A stretch of DNA of 64,000 nt, taken from the NCBI RefSeq assembly GCF_013128195.2, contig NZ_CP053452.2:5456001-5520000 (forward strand). Reading direction: 5' to 3'. The position numbers and the translations under genes are program-made. The stretch is from Frigoriglobus tundricola (lineage in GTDB: Bacteria > Planctomycetota > Planctomycetia > Gemmatales > Gemmataceae). Positions 7,720 through 16,864 of this stretch are shown here, one piece after another (position 1 is the first letter of the stretch; every line of letters starts with the position of its first letter). A model generated the notes under the pieces. That model saw only the letters and a program-made list of their open reading frames with translations. It did no database searches and had not been told where the DNA came from.

Positions 7720-8874
7720 GTGCCTCCTACTAAAGTCTCGATGGAGAAGTTGCTGGCCACCGTCATTCAGTTGAAGGCCAGTGACTTGCACATCAGCGTC
7801 GGGCAGCCGCCCGTGGTGCGCCACCAGGGGCGCATGAAGAAGCTCGACCTCGGTGGCCTGATCCTCGACAACGACGACACCACCGGGCTCATGAAGTCGA
7901 TCACGCCCGACCGGTGCCAGCAGGAGCTCCAGTCGAAGGGCGGAGCGGACTTCGCCATTGAGTACGTGGACGGCTACCGGTTCCGCGTGGCCGTGTTCAA
8001 GCAAAAGGGCACCGTCGGGATGGTGCTGCGGCGCATCCCCAGCCAGTTCTTGACGTTCGAGCAGCTCCGCACGCCCGAAGCCATCCGCTCGCTCATCATC
8101 CGGCCGCGCGGGCTGATGCTCGTGACCGGGCCGACCGGCTCCGGCAAGACGACCTCGCTCGCGTCGATGATCAACTTCCTCAACGACAACTACGACCGGC
8201 ACATCATCACGCTCGAGGACCCGATCGAGTACTTCCACAAGCACAAAAAGAGTACCGTCAACCAGCGGGAAATCGGCATCGACGTCCCGGACTTCAAGGA
8301 GGGGCTCCGCCGGGCGCTGCGTATGGACCCCGACGTGATCCTCGTGGGCGAAATGCGGGACCTCGAAACGATCCGTGCGGCCCTTGAGGCCGCCGAAACC
8401 GGGCACTTGGTGTTCGGCACGCTGCACACCTCCGGTGCCGCCTCCACCGTGGACCGGGTCGTGACCGTGTTCCCCGAAAACGAGCAGGACCAGATCCGCA
8501 CCCAACTCGCCGGCTCGCTCATCGGCGTGCTGTCTCAGGCGCTCCTCCCGCGCAAGCCGGAAGGGCTGATCGCGGCCTACGAGATGATGGTCGTTACGCC
8601 CGCCATCCGGAACCTGATCCGCGAAAACAAGACGTACCGCATCGACTCGTCGGTCCAGACCGGCCGCAAACACGGCATGTTCCTCCTGGACGACGCGCTG
8701 TTCCGCCTGTGGCGCGAGGACCTGTGTGAAAAAGAGGAAGTTCTCCTGAAGTCCAGCCGCCCCAACGACTTGGCCGCCAAGATCGCCCACGCCGAACGCG
8801 GCATCGAGGACGACGACGAGGAGGGCGACGAGGACGAGGAGGAGGACGACGAGGAAGAAGACGACGATAAGTGA
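7720..8874 (+). CDS. PilT-type twitching/retraction ATPase
   Basis: 384 residues. PilT-family ATPases depolymerise type IV pili. No MshEN domain and no zinc tetracysteine, in contrast to the two GspE-like neighbours. The protein opens with ASDLHISVGQPPVVRHQGRM, then has Walker A GPTGSGKTTS (137-146), the Asp box LEDPIEYFH, Walker B VILVGEMRDLETI (the PilT-type GEMRD), and GHLVFGTLHTSGAASTVDR. The C-terminus ends in an unusual tail of about 28 nearly pure Asp/Glu residues. GTG 7720 is preceded by GAGGGGAAC and chosen as start; ATG 7741 is the alternative. A PilT-like gene between two GspE genes is unusual for a type II secretion operon and suggests a retractable fibre. Confidence 0.9.
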   Translation: MPPTKVSMEKLLATVIQLKASDLHISVGQPPVVRHQGRMKKLDLGGLILDNDDTTGLMKSITPDRCQQELQSKGGADFAIEYVDGYRFRVAVFKQKGTVGMVLRRIPSQFLTFEQLRTPEAIRSLIIRPRGLMLVTGPTGSGKTTSLASMINFLNDNYDRHIITLEDPIEYFHKHKKSTVNQREIGIDVPDFKEGLRRALRMDPDVILVGEMRDLETIRAALEAAETGHLVFGTLHTSGAASTVDRVVTVFPENEQDQIRTQLAGSLIGVLSQALLPRKPEGLIAAYEMMVVTPAIRNLIRENKTYRIDSSVQTGRKHGMFLLDDALFRLWREDLCEKEEVLLKSSRPNDLAAKIAHAERGIEDDDEEGDEDEEEDDEEEDDDK

Positions 8875-9004
8875 CCCGGTCGTGTTTCGTGTGAGGCGTT
8901 TCGTGCCGGGTGCCGCGTGACCGCACCCCGAAACCCCGCCGTGAGGCGGCACACGAGGCATCCACTTACCCGACACCAAACACGAACGCACGAACGGAAT
9001 ATCG

Positions 9005-11074
9005 ATGTCCACTCCGACCCCGCCGAACAACCCGAACCTGCCGCCGAAGAAGGCCGCCGACGGAACCGCCAAACCCGGCGGGAACGGCCACGCGGCCGGT
9101 CAAAAGTCGGCCCAACCCGGTCCGGGCGCGGCCGCGAAGCCGGCCCAACCCGGCCAGAAGCCCGCGGCGCCGGGCGCCAAGCCCGCGCCGGCACAGGGAG
9201 CGAAACCGGGCGCGCCCGCGCCGGCCGCGAAGCCCGGCCAGAAGCCGGGCGCTCCGGCGCAAGGTCAAGCGGCGCAAGGGGCCGCGAAGCCGCCCGCGCC
9301 CGCGCCCGTGAAGAAGCCGCAGCCGGCCAAGAACCGCTTCTCGCACATTGACGCCAACACGCTTCAGCTCGCCCGGAAGCTCGAAGACCTCGGGTTCCTC
9401 GACGGCCCCCAGATCGAGGCGCTGTACGAGGAGATGCAGACCAGCGACGCGCGGCTCGGCGAACTCGCCATCCAGCGCGGGCTGCTGAACGAGGACCAGC
9501 TCCTCCAGGCCACGGCCGAGCTCCACGGCATGCGCGTCGCCAACCTCGAGGACACCGTCCCCGAGGCGAACGCCGTGAAGCTGGTGATGAAGAACATCGC
9601 CGAGATGTACAAGCTCGTGCCGCTCACCTACGAGCACGACGTCCTCACCGTGGCGATGTCCGACCCGAACAACATGCAGGCGATGGACGACCTGCGGAAC
9701 CTGCTCAACATCAAGCAGGTGACCCCGGTCCTGGGGCCGGCCAAGCAGATCGAGCGGCTGCTCACGCGGGCGTACTCCACCGAGAAGGAGGAGACGATCA
9801 CCTCGGTGTACGCCCAGATCGAGGCCGACGCGAGCATCGGCGCCAACTCGATGGGCCGCGAGACGTCCATCGACATCGCGGCCATCGAGGAAATGGCGTC
9901 CGCCGCCCCGGTCCGCAAGCTCATCAACATGGTGCTCCTGATGGGCATCCGCGACCACGCCTCGGACATCCACTTCGAGCCGTTCGAGGACGAGTACAAG
10001 ATGCGGTACCGGTGCGACGGGGTGCTGTACGAGATGGTGCCGCCCCCGCGCCACCTCGCCACCGCCATCGCCAGCCGCATCAAGGTCATGGCGAACCTGG
10101 ACATCGCCGAGCGCCGGCTCCCGCAGGACGGCCGCATCGAGCTGAACGTCGGCGGCAACCCCGTCGACATGCGGGTCAGCATCCTGCCCACCCTGTTCGG
10201 CGAGAGCGTCGTCATCCGGGTGCTGGACCGCACCAACGTCGGCCTGTCGCTCGACCGCATCGGGATGCAGCCGGACCTGCTCGCCCAGTTCCGCGCCGTC
10301 ATCAAGAAGCCCAACGGCATCGTCCTGGTCACCGGGCCGACCGGGTCCGGCAAGACCACCACGCTGTACTCGGCGCTGTCCGAGCTGAACGACGTGGACA
10401 CCAAGCTCATCACCACCGAGGACCCGGTCGAGTACGAGATCGACGGCATCGTCCAGTGCCCGATCAACCACGAGATCGACGTCACCTTCGCCAGCGCCCT
10501 GCGGGCCATCCTCCGCCAGGACCCGGACATCATCCTGGTGGGCGAGATCCGCGACCTCGAGACCGCCGGCATCGCCATCCAGGCGTCGCTCACCGGGCAC
10601 CTGGTGTTCAGCACCCTGCACACCAACGACGCCCCGTCCTCCGTCACCCGCCTGCGCGACATGGGCGTGGAGCCGTTCCTCATCACCGCCACCGTCGAGG
10701 CCATCCAGGCCCAGCGGCTGGTGCGCCGCGTGTGCACCCACTGCAAGACGGCCTACGAGCCGACCCGCGAGCAGCTCATGGAGCTGAACCTGACCCCCGA
10801 CCAGGTGAAGGGCCGCCCGTTCTTCTACGGCGAGGGGTGCGACAAGTGCAACAACCTGGGGTTCAAGGGCCGCACCGGGCTGTACGAGCTGATGATCATG
10901 AACGACGACCTGCGGGACATGGTCAGCCGCGGGGCCAGCACCGACGCGATCCGCGCCCAGACCCGCAAAATGGGCATGGCCAGCCTCCGCGACGCCGGCC
11001 TCCGGGCGCTCTTCGGCGGCACCACCACGCTCGACGAGGTGGTCCGCGAGACCGTGCAGGACGACGACGCCTGA
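9005..11074 (+). CDS. GspE/PilB-type secretion ATPase (second copy, with A/P/G/K-rich N-terminal extension)
   Basis: 689 residues. Residues 1-110 are low complexity, rich in Ala, Pro, Gly, Lys and Gln (AQPGQKPAAPGAKPAPAQGA). Then come an MshEN-type domain (about 112-250, LEDLGFLDGPQIEALYEEMQ) and the catalytic domain with HASDIHFEPFEDEYKMRYRC, Walker A GPTGSGKTTT (444-453), TEDPVEYEIDG, Walker B IILVGEIRDLET, LTGHLVFSTLHTND, and a zinc tetracysteine (CTHCKTAY about 578, then GCDKCNNLGFKGR). Third position GC is much higher than in the first copy, whose sequence differs clearly, so the pair is not a recent duplication. The extension may tether the motor or be disordered. Spaced 130 bp after the PilT-like gene. 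Confidence 0.92.
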   Translation: MSTPTPPNNPNLPPKKAADGTAKPGGNGHAAGQKSAQPGPGAAAKPAQPGQKPAAPGAKPAPAQGAKPGAPAPAAKPGQKPGAPAQGQAAQGAAKPPAPAPVKKPQPAKNRFSHIDANTLQLARKLEDLGFLDGPQIEALYEEMQTSDARLGELAIQRGLLNEDQLLQATAELHGMRVANLEDTVPEANAVKLVMKNIAEMYKLVPLTYEHDVLTVAMSDPNNMQAMDDLRNLLNIKQVTPVLGPAKQIERLLTRAYSTEKEETITSVYAQIEADASIGANSMGRETSIDIAAIEEMASAAPVRKLINMVLLMGIRDHASDIHFEPFEDEYKMRYRCDGVLYEMVPPPRHLATAIASRIKVMANLDIAERRLPQDGRIELNVGGNPVDMRVSILPTLFGESVVIRVLDRTNVGLSLDRIGMQPDLLAQFRAVIKKPNGIVLVTGPTGSGKTTTLYSALSELNDVDTKLITTEDPVEYEIDGIVQCPINHEIDVTFASALRAILRQDPDIILVGEIRDLETAGIAIQASLTGHLVFSTLHTNDAPSSVTRLRDMGVEPFLITATVEAIQAQRLVRRVCTHCKTAYEPTREQLMELNLTPDQVKGRPFFYGEGCDKCNNLGFKGRTGLYELMIMNDDLRDMVSRGASTDAIRAQTRKMGMASLRDAGLRALFGGTTTLDEVVRETVQDDDA

Positions 11075-11082
11075 GAAGCCCG

Positions 11083-11216
11083 GAACCCGGAGCCCGGAAC
11101 GAAGAAACGAAAGCCCAAGAACGAAGAGACGAAGACTCGCAAACAGAGCGCGGAACCCGGAACAAGAACTCAAAAAGCAATCTGGTTTCGTTTCTTCACT
11201 CCGGGTTCCGGGCTCC
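11083..11216. repeat. Imperfect inverted repeat with GGAGCCCGGAAC / GAAGAAACGAAA arms
   Basis: The left arm (11089-11112) reads GGAGCCCGGAAC then GAAGAAACGAAA. The right arm (11186-11216) is its reverse complement with a 7-nt insertion (TTTCGTTTCTTC ... GTTCCGGGCTCC). Further CGGAACCCGGAA units lie between the arms. It fills half of the 273-bp gap between the second GspE and GspF genes. Third family of palindromic intergenic repeats in the window. Confidence 0.7.
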
Positions 11217-11347
11217 GATGGGTTCCGCACCCCGCGCTCCGCGCTCGAATGGCGGATTTGGAATAGCCCCGCGCCGCAGACGTCAGCCCCGACAGGGGCG
11301 ACGGGACCCGGCCTGACGCTCGCAGTCACCCGCGTTTGAGGACCGCA

Positions 11348-12592
11348 ATGCCAACTTACAAGTACGAAGCGCTGGACACCTCGGGCGCCGAGGTCAAGGA
11401 CTCGATCGAGGCGTCGAACGAGGAGGAGGCGCAGCAGAAGGTCAAGGCGATGGGCTACTTCGTCACCAAGCTGACGGCGATGGCCGGCGGCAAGGGGGGA
11501 CCGAAGGGCAAGAAGAAGAAGACCGGCAAGAGCCGCAAGACGTTCGTGCTCGGCGGCGTGAAGCTGAAGCAACTGGTGACGTTCACCCGCCAGTTCTCCA
11601 CGCTCCAGGACGCCGGCCTGCCGGTGCTCCGCAGCCTCCGCATCCTCGAGCGGCAGATGAAGCCCAGCGCGCTCAAGAACGCGCTGATCGACGTGGTCGA
11701 GGACGTCGAGTCCGGGTCCGCGCTGTCCGAGGCCCTGGGCAAGCACCCCAAGGCGTTCAGCAAGCTGTACGTGAACATGGTGCGGGCCGGTGAGGCCGGC
11801 GGCGCACTGGAGGTGATCCTCCAGCGGCTCGCCGAGTTCCTCGAGAAGTCGGCCAGCCTGAAGGCCAAGATCATCGGCGCGATGGTGTACCCGTCGGTGG
11901 TCATCTTCGTCGCGGTCGCCATCCTGACGTTCATCATGGTGGCCATCATCCCGAAGTTTAAGAAGATCTTCGACGACTTCGGCATGACCCTGCCGTGGGC
12001 CACCCAGACGCTCATCAAGGTCTCCAACTGGATGGCCGAGTACTGGTGGACCATCCCGCTGTTCCCGATGTCGGTCTACTTCCTGATCAAGCTCATCCGG
12101 CTGTCGCGGGCCGGGAACTACGCCCTCGACCGGGCCACGCTCTGGATACCCGTTATCGGGAACCTGGTCGAGAAGACGATCGTGGCCCGGACCATGCGGA
12201 CGCTCGGCACGCTCATCAGCTCCGGCGTGCCCATCCTCGAGGCCATCAGCATCGTGAAGGAGACGGCCAACAACTCGGTCTTCGAGCGGATGTTCCAGCG
12301 CATCTTCGAGTCCATCCGCGAGGGCGATTCCATCGCCGAGCCGTTGAAGCAGGCCCGTTTGGTAGACGACATGGTCGTGAATATGGTGGAAGTGGGCGAG
12401 GAGACCGGCGACCTCGACACCATGCTGTACAAGGTCGCCGACTTCTACGACGAGCAGGTCGATAACCTCGTCAAGTCGCTGATCTCGCTGCTCGAGCCGA
12501 TCATGATCGTGTTCCTCGGTTTCACCATCGGGGCCATCGTGATCTCGCTGTTCCTGCCGCTCATCAAGCTGCTGGAAGGGCTCTCGAAGTAG
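11348..12592 (+). CDS. GspF/PilC-type inner-membrane platform protein
   Basis: 414 residues from ATG 11348 (MPTYKYEALDTSGAEVKDSI, a typical GspF opening). Integral membrane platform on which the ATPase acts to extract and polymerise (pseudo)pilins. Two T2SSF domains are visible: about 74-197 (FTRQFSTLQDAGLPVLRSLR) and about 277-400 (MRTLGTLISSGVPILEAISI). Membrane spans are likely near 178-201 (YPSVVIFVAVAILTFIMVAI), 232-250 and 383-405 (LEPIMIVFLGFTIGAIVISL). A basic segment GKKKKTGKSRKT sits near 53-65, in the loop before the first domain. ATG 11336 is in frame but lacks the family start. It is directly followed by pseudopilin genes, as in gsp operons. Confidence 0.93.
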   Translation: MPTYKYEALDTSGAEVKDSIEASNEEEAQQKVKAMGYFVTKLTAMAGGKGGPKGKKKKTGKSRKTFVLGGVKLKQLVTFTRQFSTLQDAGLPVLRSLRILERQMKPSALKNALIDVVEDVESGSALSEALGKHPKAFSKLYVNMVRAGEAGGALEVILQRLAEFLEKSASLKAKIIGAMVYPSVVIFVAVAILTFIMVAIIPKFKKIFDDFGMTLPWATQTLIKVSNWMAEYWWTIPLFPMSVYFLIKLIRLSRAGNYALDRATLWIPVIGNLVEKTIVARTMRTLGTLISSGVPILEAISIVKETANNSVFERMFQRIFESIREGDSIAEPLKQARLVDDMVVNMVEVGEETGDLDTMLYKVADFYDEQVDNLVKSLISLLEPIMIVFLGFTIGAIVISLFLPLIKLLEGLSK

Positions 12593-12627
12593 CGCGGGCG
12601 GCCACGAACACGAACCGGACTCGACCC

Positions 12628-12689
12628 GAGTGCGGGTTGAGGCGTGAGCGGAAAGCGGTGGCCTTTCCGCTCACGCCTCAACCGCACTC
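12628..12689. terminator. 27-bp stem-loop between GspF and first pseudopilin gene
   Basis: Arms 12628-12655 and 12663-12689 pair over 27 bp with one bulged G around a 7-nt loop (core GGTTGAGGCGTGAGCGGAAA). It begins 35 bp after the GspF stop and ends 24 bp before the pseudopilin start, so it sits exactly where an internal processing or attenuation hairpin would set the ratio of platform to pilin mRNA. There is no U-tract. Confidence 0.6.
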
Positions 12690-12712
12690 ACTCACTTCAA
12701 GGGGACTGGATC

Positions 12713-13660
12713 ATGACGCGGCGGAGCAGAACCGAGCGGGCGGGCTTCTCACTGATCGAGATGATGGTGGTGATCACCATCATCGCCGTCATCATGGGCC
12801 TGCTCCTGGCGGCGGTCAGCAAGGCCAAAGAGGCCGGCTACAGGGCCGACACCGTCGCACGGATCACGGCGATCAACACGGCCATCGGCACCTTCAAGTC
12901 CCAGACGAGTGCGAAGTACATCCCGGCCGGACAGATCGACATCGATCCGAATTCCAAAACGTATCTTCAGGTGATTGGACCGTTCCGGTTGATGAGCCAG
13001 TACCCGCCCGTGACCACGTCCAACCCGAACGACTTGAACGTGAACTGTTACGAGGCGGCGTACATCGCCACCCTGTTCACGAACTCGAATCCGTCAAACT
13101 TTGGGGGCTCGATTTCGACGACCCTGGACGCCAACCAGACGCTGCTGTTTTTCCTCAACGGGATCCAGATGCCCGACGGGAAGGGGGGCACGGTATTCAT
13201 CGGGTTTTCGAGCAATCCACAGTATCCGTTCAATCCGCTCGCATCGGGGGGCGTCGAGAACCGGAAGGGGCCGTACCTCGAACTGACCCCCAACCGGTAC
13301 CTGGTCGATTCCAGTCCGACCGCCTTCGCCCGCCTGATCGATGGCTGGGGCAACCCGTTCGCCTACTTCTCATCTTACAACGGCAGGGCGAATCTCTACG
13401 GGCAGGGGGCGTCCGCCGGGAACAACCCCAACTGGCACTACACGAACAAAGCGGGCCAGGCGGCCGGCATGCCGGCCCCCTACCAGGCGAACGCCGCGGC
13501 GACACCCACCGCGTTCGTGAACCCGAGCGGCTGGCAGATCATTTCACCCGGGAAGGACGGGGTCTTCGGGGCGACCGGCAATTGGTCGAATGTTGACAAC
13601 AACGGCCAGGACGACCTCTCCAACTTCACCGACAGCTACGTCGGCAACGGGCCGAACTAA
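12713..13660 (+). CDS. Prepilin-like protein, GspG-like (class III signal peptide)
   Basis: 315 residues from ATG 12713, chosen because AAGGGG precedes it and the leader MTRRSRTERAG is a normal prepilin leader; an in-frame ATG at 12644 lies inside a hairpin. The prepilin peptidase site is G11|F12, with Glu at +5 (FSLIEMMVVITIIAVIMGLL) and a hydrophobic helix to about residue 37, continuing amphipathic (SKAKEAGYRADTVARITAIN). The C-terminal two thirds are a globular part rich in Asn, Gly and Pro (TNSNPSNFGGSIS; WGNPFAYFSSY). GspG proteins are about 140 residues, so this one carries a large extra domain. It is first in the pseudopilin series; the major subunit could be this one or the next. Confidence 0.85.
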   Translation: MTRRSRTERAGFSLIEMMVVITIIAVIMGLLLAAVSKAKEAGYRADTVARITAINTAIGTFKSQTSAKYIPAGQIDIDPNSKTYLQVIGPFRLMSQYPPVTTSNPNDLNVNCYEAAYIATLFTNSNPSNFGGSISTTLDANQTLLFFLNGIQMPDGKGGTVFIGFSSNPQYPFNPLASGGVENRKGPYLELTPNRYLVDSSPTAFARLIDGWGNPFAYFSSYNGRANLYGQGASAGNNPNWHYTNKAGQAAGMPAPYQANAAATPTAFVNPSGWQIISPGKDGVFGATGNWSNVDNNGQDDLSNFTDSYVGNGPN

Positions 13661-13671
13661 CAGGAGCACCC

Positions 13672-14583
13672 ATGAAACTCGCGACACGCGCCCGCTCCGC
13701 GACCGGCTTCACCCTGGTCGAACTGCTCGTGGTGCTGACCATCATCCTCGTCGTGCTCGCGCTGAGCGGGGCGGCGTACCAGAAGGCCACCGACGGTCAG
13801 CGGGGCCGTACGACCGACGACCTGATGAAACGGCTCCAACCGGCCCTCGACGCCGAGTACGACTCGGTTGTGAAGCAGTGTGCCCGGGACAAGCCGGACA
13901 ACACCAACACCACTTACCAGTCCGTCCTCGCCTGGTGCAACGGTGACCCGGACCGCGCCCGGGCGGTTTGGACGGCCGCCAACTTGCGGCGACAGTTCCC
14001 GCAGACGTTCGCAGAGGTGAAGGCGGGGACTGTACCCGTGTGCCCCGGCGTGACGTTCCCGGTGCTGACGACGTTCAATTCGCTGAGCGGGCTCACGAGT
14101 TCCCCCTCGAACCTCGACTTCGAGAGCGCGGCGCTCCTGTACGTCATCCTGTCCAAGAAGGCGGCGGGAAGTAGCGGCGGGTTCGCGGCCGACGACGTGA
14201 CCAACGGCCTGCAAATGGATCTCACGTTCGTCGGGGGCACGGCGAAGGCGTTCCGCGACGCCTGGGGCAACCCGATCTGCTTCCATCTCTGGTGGCAGGG
14301 TGCGGAAGTACAGGCCCCGCCGTACGTGGACGGGAAGGCGACGTACACGGACCCCCTCGACCCGATTGGCGCTACGGGAATGCCGCGTGTGCTCAGCTGG
14401 TCGAATGCGACAAATCAGCAATTCCTACAGAATTACCCTTATTTTTTCACCGGCCAGAACCGGATCGCGACGGTGTGGTCGTACGGCAGAAACGGTAAGA
14501 GCGACAACCTTGCGCCGGGCACTGACGACCGGGCCGGCTTCCGCCTCCGTCGCCTGGACACCTCGGGGGGGAACGAACCATGA
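13672..14583 (+). CDS. Prepilin-like protein, second GspG-like
   Basis: 303 residues. ATG 13672 follows AGGAGC and starts 11 bp after the previous stop. The leader MKLATRARSATG is cleaved at G12|F13; Glu17 is the +5 residue (FTLVELLVVLTIILVVLALS). The globular region carries a WGNPICFHLWWQG segment, close to the WGNPFAYFSSY stretch of the preceding protein, so the two are related beyond the N-terminal helix. WGNP-type patches are also typical of GspG C-terminal regions (DPWGNPYQY), which supports the G assignment. The end (SYGRNGKSDNLAPGTDDRAG) resembles the GspG calcium loop region (SLGADGKPGGEGENADI). The stop overlaps the next start (ATGA). Confidence 0.87.
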   Translation: MKLATRARSATGFTLVELLVVLTIILVVLALSGAAYQKATDGQRGRTTDDLMKRLQPALDAEYDSVVKQCARDKPDNTNTTYQSVLAWCNGDPDRARAVWTAANLRRQFPQTFAEVKAGTVPVCPGVTFPVLTTFNSLSGLTSSPSNLDFESAALLYVILSKKAAGSSGGFAADDVTNGLQMDLTFVGGTAKAFRDAWGNPICFHLWWQGAEVQAPPYVDGKATYTDPLDPIGATGMPRVLSWSNATNQQFLQNYPYFFTGQNRIATVWSYGRNGKSDNLAPGTDDRAGFRLRRLDTSGGNEP

Positions 14584-15617
14584 CGCGGATCGAAGCACAG
14601 GTGCGTCGCGGCGTGACGCTGGTCGAACTGCTCGTGGTCTTGGCACTCGTCACGGCCCTCGCCGCGCTGGCCCTGATGATCGCGCCGTCGATCGTGAACC
14701 AGGACAACACGCTCAAGGGCACCGCCGACGTTCAGGCGGCCCTTAAGATCTCACAGGGCATGGCCGCGGCCGCTCGGGTGCCCCGCGGGGTCCGGTTCCT
14801 AGCGCCGTCATCGGTGCCGAACATCAGCCCGTCGCTGGTCACCGAACTCCAGTACATCGAGTGCCCGCCGGTGATGGTGCCCAACCCGTCTCCGCTGACT
14901 CCGAACGCGCCAAACGCGTACGTCCAATTTACGTACATAGCGAATACGGGTACGAGTGGTGGAGCAACTACCACTCGCCACTGTTACATCAACGGGCTGA
15001 ACGCGGACCAGATGTCTGAGATCTTACCCGGGAGTACACTCATTCTGCCCACGCTCAACTGGTTCTCACGGATCAGTTCGTTCAACCCTTCGCCCCCATA
15101 CGAAGCCGTTTTGGACGTGTACCCGGACGCGGCCCTCGGTGCCGGCACGAGCTATCAGACGTACCACTTCGGCATCTACGGAGCCCCGCGACCGTTGCTC
15201 GGTGAGCCAACGATCCCACTGGCTAACAGCATCTGCGTGGACCTTTCGGTCAGCTTGCCGCAGGGAGCAGCGGGCACTAACTACGACATCGTGTTCGCGC
15301 CGAGCGGTCAACGAATGGCCTCGGCGAGCGTTCCGGGCAGCACCACTCAGGTGTTCCTGTGGGTCCGCGACTACACCAAAGTCGCGAACATGGTGCCTTC
15401 ATTCCCTTCGACATACAGTTCGCTTTCCTTGGCTCCCCCCAATTCCTGGGTCTTCACCCAGAATCAGTTTTTGCAGGGCGGTGAGCAGCAGATCGTCGGC
15501 ATCCGCGGGGCGGCCATCGGGACGGCCCCGGTGATGTGGCCGGACACTGGCGGTACGTCATATTCCGGCATCAACAATCCGTTCGCGTTGGCTCAACAAA
15601 AACTGGCCGGGCCGTGA
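14580..15617 (+). CDS. Prepilin-like protein, GspH-like minor pseudopilin
   Basis: 345 residues, translationally coupled to the previous gene by ATGA at 14580-14583. Leader MTRIEAQVRRG, cleavage at G11|V12, Glu16 at +5 (VTLVELLVVLALVTALAALA). The region after the helix (IVNQDNTLKGTADVQAALKISQGMAAAARVPRGVRFL) resembles GspH/FimT proteins, where about 40 residues after the helix lead to a beta-rich domain starting with a 'r.gv' strand. The C-terminal part (SLPQGAAGTNYDIVFAPSGQ, then VFLWVRDYT) also fits the GspH/FimT fold. About twice the usual GspH length. Position after G and before I matches the order of gsp operons. Confidence 0.8.
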   Translation: MTRIEAQVRRGVTLVELLVVLALVTALAALALMIAPSIVNQDNTLKGTADVQAALKISQGMAAAARVPRGVRFLAPSSVPNISPSLVTELQYIECPPVMVPNPSPLTPNAPNAYVQFTYIANTGTSGGATTTRHCYINGLNADQMSEILPGSTLILPTLNWFSRISSFNPSPPYEAVLDVYPDAALGAGTSYQTYHFGIYGAPRPLLGEPTIPLANSICVDLSVSLPQGAAGTNYDIVFAPSGQRMASASVPGSTTQVFLWVRDYTKVANMVPSFPSTYSSLSLAPPNSWVFTQNQFLQGGEQQIVGIRGAAIGTAPVMWPDTGGTSYSGINNPFALAQQKLAGP

Positions 15618-15732
15618 GCCAGTGATTTTTTGTAGACCGGCCCGGCGCGCGTAGAGTTCTGTGCCCGACATCACGACCACGAGTTTCTTACCGGCCGCGG
15701 CCCCGATGACCCGGCCGGAACGAGGGCGACTG

Positions 15733-16770
15733 ATGACACGTCGAACCGGAACGTCGCTGATCGAGGTGCTGGTCACCATCGGCATCCTGGGCATCGGCCT
15801 GATCAGCGTGATCGCGCTGTTCCCGATGGCGGCGATCACGATGGGCCAGGCCCTGAAGGACGACCGCACCGCGACCTGTGCGGCCACCGCCGACGGGTAC
15901 ATCCGCAACGTCCACTTCCGCAACGTTGTGGAGCAGACCACGCCGACCGAGCCGTACTTTTTCGCGATGGACGGCAACCAGACGGACGGCCAGACCCCCC
16001 TCAGCGGCACGGCGCTCGGAACCGGCGTGCCGACACCGCAACTATCGAATCCCAGCGCCAATACCCCCATCTATCCGGACTCGCACCCGAGCTACCCGGT
16101 GTTCGTCGATCCGATGGGGTATGCTACGGGCAGCAATGCGGTGGGGGACCTGGGGTCGTTCACGGGGGGAACATACGCGATTCCACGGGTGACGGTCCAA
16201 ACGATCCAGTCCCAGGCGACGACCGCTCAGCAAAACTTGCTCGCTCTGCGGCTGTGCAGCCAGATGGACGGGCTGACCTACAACGACGACGCCGTTGCCC
16301 AACAGGGGGCGAGCATGCGCGAGTTGCGGTACAACTGGCTCTGGGTACTCCAGCGCCCGACCAACAGCGACCGCACCACCACGACCTGCACGGTGGTGGT
16401 GTTCGACCGGCGCGTCAACTTGTACAAGCCGCCGGGCTCGGAAGCGGTCTTCACGACCACCTTCAACCCGGCTCAGACGTCCGTCACCATCTCGAGCACG
16501 GCCGACGTGCGGAAGGGCAGTTGGGTCATGGACGGCACGATCACGACCGTGACCGATCCCGATAACGTTAGCCGGCCGATCCGTCACGCGATCTTCTACC
16601 GCGTGCTGAGCGTCAACGACAACGGGAACGGCAGTTACACGCTGGAACTCAACACGCCGATCACACGACTGGACGGTCAGACCTACCCTTACACCGGGAA
16701 CGTCGTCGTGATGCCGGCCGTGGCGGACGTGTACCAGCGCCCCGTACTCAGCAGCACCGTCGGGCCGTGA
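15733..16770 (+). CDS. Prepilin-like protein, GspI/PilV-like minor pseudopilin
   Basis: 345 residues from ATG 15733, chosen because AGGGCGAC lies just upstream and it gives the very short leader MTRRTG expected for GspI/PilV. GTG 15661 and ATG 15706 are in frame but would add an odd leader. Cleavage at G6|T7 with Glu11 at +5 (TSLIEVLVTIGILGIGLISV), the 'iLgigll' pattern characteristic of I/PilV types. The rest is a soluble region with beta-rich character (TTFNPAQTSVTISSTADVRK). The 115-bp spacer upstream, 15618-15732, holds nothing evident. Confidence 0.83.
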   Translation: MTRRTGTSLIEVLVTIGILGIGLISVIALFPMAAITMGQALKDDRTATCAATADGYIRNVHFRNVVEQTTPTEPYFFAMDGNQTDGQTPLSGTALGTGVPTPQLSNPSANTPIYPDSHPSYPVFVDPMGYATGSNAVGDLGSFTGGTYAIPRVTVQTIQSQATTAQQNLLALRLCSQMDGLTYNDDAVAQQGASMRELRYNWLWVLQRPTNSDRTTTTCTVVVFDRRVNLYKPPGSEAVFTTTFNPAQTSVTISSTADVRKGSWVMDGTITTVTDPDNVSRPIRHAIFYRVLSVNDNGNGSYTLELNTPITRLDGQTYPYTGNVVVMPAVADVYQRPVLSSTVGP

Positions 16771-16864
16771 CGAAGGAACGAAACGTGGCCCGCAACTGGA
16801 CGGATTTTTACCCACACTCCAGACTCAGACCCGGCGGCCCCGGCCGCCGGCGCGAGGGCGAACG

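Noticed and set aside
8966..11746. 926-codon open frame on the minus strand
   Set aside because: Lies opposite the second GspE gene and GspF; composition (His/Val/Arg/Asp-rich) is the usual mirror of GC-rich coding DNA, with no domain.
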